Shown here one piece after another: positions 60,917 through 63,761 of a DNA stretch of 63,761 nt (positions are counted from its first letter, which is position 1; the number at the start of each line of letters is the position of its first letter). The notes under the pieces are model-generated. The model worked only from the letters and a program-made list of their open reading frames with translations, had not been told where the DNA came from and ran no database searches. A program made the position numbers and the translations under genes. The DNA is from Betaproteobacteria bacterium Ga0077523 (GTDB lineage: Bacteria > Pseudomonadota > Gammaproteobacteria > Burkholderiales > Ga0077523), in NCBI GenBank assembly GCA_001464695.1, contig LNDQ01000118.1, forward strand, positions 1 through 63,761, read 5' to 3'.

Positions 60917-61396
60917 TCACTGGGTCGATCGGGGAAAGTTGATGACCGGTCCGACCGGGTCACGGTCGGGCGGAACGTAGTTCGGTACCTGCGCGCCCGC
61001 CGGTCCGAGCGACCGCACGAACCGGTGGATGGCGCGCAGATCCGTCTCCGACATGTCACGCAAGGCGAACCAGGGCATGGGCGGGCGGAACTGTGCAGTG
61101 CGCGCCACCTTCACCCAGCGATCCTCGGAGATGGCGCCCATGTAGATGCGCAGGTTGCGCGGGTAGGTGGTACCCCAGTCGCCGCGCCAGCCGAGATGAT
61201 CGCCGATCAGCCAGGTCTTCTCGGGCACGTTGCCGCCCGTGGCCGCATAGTCGGGCGTGTGGCAGTCGTTGCAGCCGGCGATCTTCACCAGGTAGCGACC
61301 GCGTTCGATCGCACGGGTGTCGGCCGCTTCGGCCAGGGTGGTCTTGAGCATGACGGCAGTGAATGCGATCGAGAGCAGGATGCGCAAAGCGTTCAT
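60917..61396 (-). CDS. Single-heme c-type cytochrome
   Basis: 159 aa. A signal peptide (ending LAEAA) precedes the heme-binding CNDCH at 42-46 (KIAGCNDCHTPDY), then GDHLGWRGDWGTTYPRNL and the axial Met in FRPPMPWFALRDM. The fold fits a class I periplasmic cytochrome of the type found with alcohol or methylated-compound oxidation systems. An upstream CCTAAGAAT motif (about 61504-61512) resembles one before the hemerythrin gene. Confidence 0.9.
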   Translation of the reverse strand: MNALRILLSIAFTAVMLKTTLAEAADTRAIERGRYLVKIAGCNDCHTPDYAATGGNVPEKTWLIGDHLGWRGDWGTTYPRNLRIYMGAISEDRWVKVARTAQFRPPMPWFALRDMSETDLRAIHRFVRSLGPAGAQVPNYVPPDRDPVGPVINFPRSTQ

Positions 61397-61503
61397 GGGT
61401 GTGTTCCTAAGGATTGGTTGATGGGGTCGGATCGGGGTTGCATCACGGTGCCCACGTTATCCAGATGACATGGCGGTCGCTCTTAATTCCGTCGTATCGG
61501 AAT

Positions 61504-61512
61504 CCTAAGAAT
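61504..61512. promoter_or_regulatory. CCTAAGAAT motif upstream of cytochrome c
   Basis: The core CCTAAGAAT is flanked by GTCGTATCGGAAT and CCCTTAAGAG, plus a TTCCG/CGGAA inverted repeat at about 61488-61502. The same core and similar flanks lie upstream of the hemerythrin gene. The cytochrome start is 108 bp away. Confidence 0.4.
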
Positions 61513-61536
61513 CCCTTAAGAGGGGGATGGAAAGGA

Positions 61537-61654
61537 AAAGCGCTCAACGCGGCGGACACGGCGGACGCGGCGGAAAGGCGAAACCCGTAAGGACCTCGAC
61601 GCTGCCTTACCCCGCGTCCGCCGCGGCCGCCGTGTCCGCCGCGTTGGGCGCTTT
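61537..61654. repeat. 28-bp near-perfect inverted repeat
   Basis: Bases 61537-61564 and 61627-61654 pair at 27 of 28 positions across a 62-bp centre; the arms contain GGCGGACACGGCGG and its complement. It fills most of the 61397-61748 gap upstream of the outer-membrane protein gene. The arm sequence is itself a GCGGAC-type direct repeat. Confidence 0.8.
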
Positions 61655-61748
61655 GCGATTGCGGCGGCGGCTCAGAGGGCCGCTGCGGGTTGTTTGGTGT
61701 TCTTCTTGCTCGGATACACCCCGGGTTCCAACTTCCGATCGGCTACCC

Positions 61749-62642
61749 ATGTGCAACGCCGGCCCAACTGCCGTTTTCGTCGTCATCGGCGCCTTGCTCC
61801 TGCCATCTGCGGCGGTTCCCGCCGAGTGGGGGTTGGACGCGACTGCCGGATTCAGTCACGACGACAACCTCACCAACGCCTTCGCGGACCGCGACCGGCG
61901 GGCTGATACGGCGGCGACGGGGGCGCTATCCCTGGGCCTGTACGAGCAGGTCGGGGCGGGAACCAACCTGGGCGTCGGGCTGGTCGCCGATGGCCGCACG
62001 TTCTTCAAGTACGACGGCCTGGACAACATCGGGCTCGGCGCGCGAGCCCAGATCCGTACCAAGCTGGGGCTCGGCGCCGAGGCCCCCTGGATTGCATTCG
62101 GTGGCCGTGCCGTGCACCGCGATTACAACGACGATCTGCGCGACGGCTGGGACTACGACGCGAGCGTCACGGTCGGCAAGATGCTCGCGCCGCGCTGGTC
62201 GGTGCGCGGCAGCCTGCGCTACGACGCGTTCATCACCGACCGTATCTCGCCAACGGGTGTGCCCGGGGTCTCCACCGCAGCCTACGATACCGACGGATGG
62301 AGCATCGGCGGCGTTGCCGAACTGCGCATGACGGACGACGACACCTTGGCCGCCAGTCTGTCGTGGCGCGATGGCTCGGTCACCGCGGTTACCACGCCGG
62401 ACTTCGCCGTCCTGGCCAAGTCCGACTCGGCCGTGATCGACAACACCTTCAGCAACGGCGGGCGGATGGTGGCCTATGGCGTCGATGCGACGACCTGGAC
62501 CGGCGGACTGGTCTGGAGCCACGCGCTCGGTCGCAGTGCCTCGGTCAACCTCTCGTACACCTACCGGTCGGCCCGCGCCGCGCACGGACTCGGAACCTAC
62601 GTGTCCAATATCTTCGGTGTCCTCGTGGGCTACAGCTACTAG
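61749..62642 (+). CDS. Outer-membrane beta-barrel protein
   Basis: 297 aa. A signal peptide (MCNAGPTAVFVVIGALLLPSAAVPA) precedes repeated beta strands with aromatic ends (GFSHDDNLTNAFADRDRRADTAA, YRSARAAHGLGTYVSNIFGVLVGYSY). The C-terminal Tyr is consistent with Bam recognition. It is followed one base after the stop by a junction-repeat mini-ORF leading to the cupredoxin gene. Specific function unknown. Confidence 0.75.
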   Translation: MCNAGPTAVFVVIGALLLPSAAVPAEWGLDATAGFSHDDNLTNAFADRDRRADTAATGALSLGLYEQVGAGTNLGVGLVADGRTFFKYDGLDNIGLGARAQIRTKLGLGAEAPWIAFGGRAVHRDYNDDLRDGWDYDASVTVGKMLAPRWSVRGSLRYDAFITDRISPTGVPGVSTAAYDTDGWSIGGVAELRMTDDDTLAASLSWRDGSVTAVTTPDFAVLAKSDSAVIDNTFSNGGRMVAYGVDATTWTGGLVWSHALGRSASVNLSYTYRSARAAHGLGTYVSNIFGVLVGYSY

Positions 62643-62643
62643 G

Positions 62644-62725
62644 ATGAAACCAACCCCACGCTCTCTACGTTCGCTGCCCCCCAAGGGGGCGCGTCAGCGC
62701 CTTCGGGCGGCCGGGCGGCGCTGAC
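62644..62725 (+). repeat. Junction repeat with bridging mini-ORF before the cupredoxin gene
   Basis: It contains CCCCCC-AA-GGGGGC and a main hairpin GTCAGCGCC/GGCGCTGAC (62693-62701 with 62717-62725) that ends exactly at the next ATG. Relative to the ABC copy, one stem pair changed from A-T to G-C on both arms (compensatory). The loop is TTCGGGCGGCCGGGC. A 26-codon frame (ATG 62644, TGA 62722-62724) bridges the flanking genes and ends one base before ATG 62726. Confidence 0.8.
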
Positions 62726-63388
62726 ATGCGATCGTCGGGTCCAAACGTCATCGCATCGGTCGCCCTGCTCGCAGCCGCGCAGGTCGCGACGGCCGGGGGC
62801 CTGGCGGCGCGCGTCGGCAACGCCGACGGCAAGCCCGCCGCGGACGCCGTCGTCCTGGCAGTACCGGAAGCGGGCGTGTCAGCGCCCGTGGGCAAGCCCA
62901 CCATGGAAGTGGTGGATCAGATCGGGAAGGAATTCACGCCGTACGTGAAGGTGATTCGCGTCGGATCGTCCGTGTCGTTCCCGAACAAGGACAACGTGCG
63001 GCATCACGTCTATTCGTTCTCGCCAGCCAAGACGTTCGAGCTGCCGCTCTACAAGGGCACGCCGGCCACGCCGGTGCAGTTCGACAAGCCGGGCATCGTG
63101 CGCATCGGTTGCAACATCCACGACTGGATGATCGGCTACATCTACGTAGCGGAAACGCCTTACGTCGGGAAGACCGGCAAGCACGGTGTGGTGGAACTCG
63201 AAGGCATGCCTCCGGGGCGCTATCGCGTGCGCGTGTGGCATCCGTGGATGGCGGATGCCGAGCAAGCGACCGAATCGGCTGTCGAGGTGCGCGACAGTGC
63301 GATGACGCCGGTGGAGTGGAAGCTCAAGCTGAAGCCCGAGTTGGCACCGCGTCGAGCGCCGCTGCCCGGTGAGGCCGGCTATCGGTAG
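62726..63388 (+). CDS. Cupredoxin-like (methylamine-utilisation type) periplasmic protein
   Basis: 220 aa. A signal peptide (MRSSGPNVIASVALLAAAQVATA) is followed by a plastocyanin-like fold with candidate type 1 copper ligands His in VRHHVYSF and Cys, His and Met in IGCNIHDWMIG (about residues 93 and 131-137), then a carboxypeptidase-regulatory-like beta domain (GVVELEGMPPGRYRVRVWHPW). Such proteins are often annotated methylamine utilization protein and may shuttle electrons. ATG 62726 directly follows a repeat hairpin and lacks a Shine-Dalgarno. Confidence 0.85.
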   Translation: MRSSGPNVIASVALLAAAQVATAGGLAARVGNADGKPAADAVVLAVPEAGVSAPVGKPTMEVVDQIGKEFTPYVKVIRVGSSVSFPNKDNVRHHVYSFSPAKTFELPLYKGTPATPVQFDKPGIVRIGCNIHDWMIGYIYVAETPYVGKTGKHGVVELEGMPPGRYRVRVWHPWMADAEQATESAVEVRDSAMTPVEWKLKLKPELAPRRAPLPGEAGYR

Positions 63389-63463
63389 GTGCCGCCCTCG
63401 ATCGACGGGCCGGCACGGCGTTCACCACACAGAAGACGGAGAAACACGCAGAAGGGCTTCGGC

Positions 63464-63580
63464 TCCTTCCCCCACCTGAAGGTGGGGGAAGTTTGGAATG
63501 CGGGCAACCGGTCGACGCAATGTCGGCCGAACGCTGCCCCCACCCTGACCCTCCCCCGCGCTGCGCGCGGGGGAGGGAAC
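63464..63580. repeat. GGGGGAAGG-family repeats after the cupredoxin gene
   Basis: Hairpins at about 63464-63490 (CCCCCACC-TGAA-GGTGGGGG) and 63536-63580 (CCCCCGCGC-TGC-GCGCGGGGG), the latter running into GGGAACGTAC, which is the source of the tandem unit that follows. A partial left arm (GCACTCCTTCCCCC) closes the window at 63748-63761. Confidence 0.75.
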
Positions 63581-63603
63581 GTACTGCTGCGGAGGGTACT
63601 GAT

Positions 63604-63717
63604 TGGTGGAGAGGAAACGTACTGCTGGGGAGGGAACGTACTGATGGAGAGGAAACGTACTGATGGAGAGGAAACGTACTGATGGAGAGGAAACGTACTG
63701 ATGGAGAGGAAACGTAC
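63604..63717. repeat. 19-bp tandem repeat, four perfect and two degenerate copies
   Basis: The unit TGATGGAGAGGAAACGTAC (19 bp) occurs at 63642, 63661, 63680 and 63699 without change. Two imperfect copies precede it (63604 and 63623). It is a VNTR-like stretch; there are no spacers, so it is not a CRISPR. The gap 63389-63761 holds no supported gene. Confidence 0.9.
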
Positions 63718-63761
63718 TGTTCGTGTACCTAGCATCGCTCGCCACAGGCACTCCTTCCCCC

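Noticed and set aside
63604..63717. CRISPR-like tandem repeats
   Set aside because: Units are adjacent without spacers and no cas genes are present.

Overview
The window reads as chromosomal DNA of a GC-rich betaproteobacterium, probably from the Burkholderiales/Rhodocyclales range. This rests on gene content (DUF3460, DUF2788, a respiratory nitrate reductase locus of narXL-nnrS-narK1K2GHJI-ppiC type, orphan SMP-30 lactonases, TRAP transport) and on dense families of short GC-rich repeats between genes. About 63 protein genes are supported. I see no rRNA, tRNA, CRISPR array, phage module or complete insertion sequence.

Layout. 1-10.1 kb: repeat array, Sel1-repeat protein with DUF3460, an outer-membrane protein that may be frameshifted, oligopeptidase B, an MFS transporter, DUF2788/DUF2189 membrane proteins, a Kef-type antiporter and a Tat-exported SMP-30 protein. 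10.2-17.6 kb: DMT exporter, an AT-richer single-gene RelA/SpoT-domain island, tex, a DUF433/PIN toxin-antitoxin pair, a DHFR-like/SRPBCC pair and a YHYH-Excalibur protein. 17.6-23.7 kb: flavin-binding protein, a DUF2330 + RnfD-like pair, two BamE-like envelope proteins, a TauD-type dioxygenase and DUF808. 23.7-29.2 kb: a tight operon of TRAP transporter genes followed by pcaH, pcaG and pcaB (protocatechuate ring cleavage). 29.5-33.2 kb: an overlapping HD/YqjD/YqjE/YqjK/SMP-30 operon and a tandem NTF2-like protein. 33.3-38.4 kb: AraC regulator, a nitronate monooxygenase/flavin-barrel/GAF-regulator operon, hemerythrin and cupin.

38.5-55.1 kb is the anaerobic nitrate respiration locus: NarX and NarL sense nitrate and regulate, NnrS, two NarK transporters, the NarGHI enzyme with chaperone NarJ, a PpiC-type isomerase, two small membrane proteins, an outer-membrane porin and a cupin, with an FNR/DNR-type box before narX. 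55.1-63.8 kb: YceH, an ABC transporter/DUF3299 cluster, a LOV-GGDEF blue-light diguanylate cyclase, cytochrome c, an outer-membrane protein, a cupredoxin-like protein and tandem repeats.

The observation I rate highest is a structured repeat found at four gene junctions (yqjD-yqjE, narI-ppiC, ABC ATPase-permease, outer-membrane protein-cupredoxin). Three junctions keep a hairpin with a 15-nt conserved loop and a stem whose paired positions co-vary; it ends at or within a few bases of the downstream start codon. In the fourth (yqjD-yqjE) the 5' stem arm is lost. At each junction the element also carries a short ORF running from the upstream stop to the downstream start. It looks like a repeat-derived translational-coupling or riboregulatory element.
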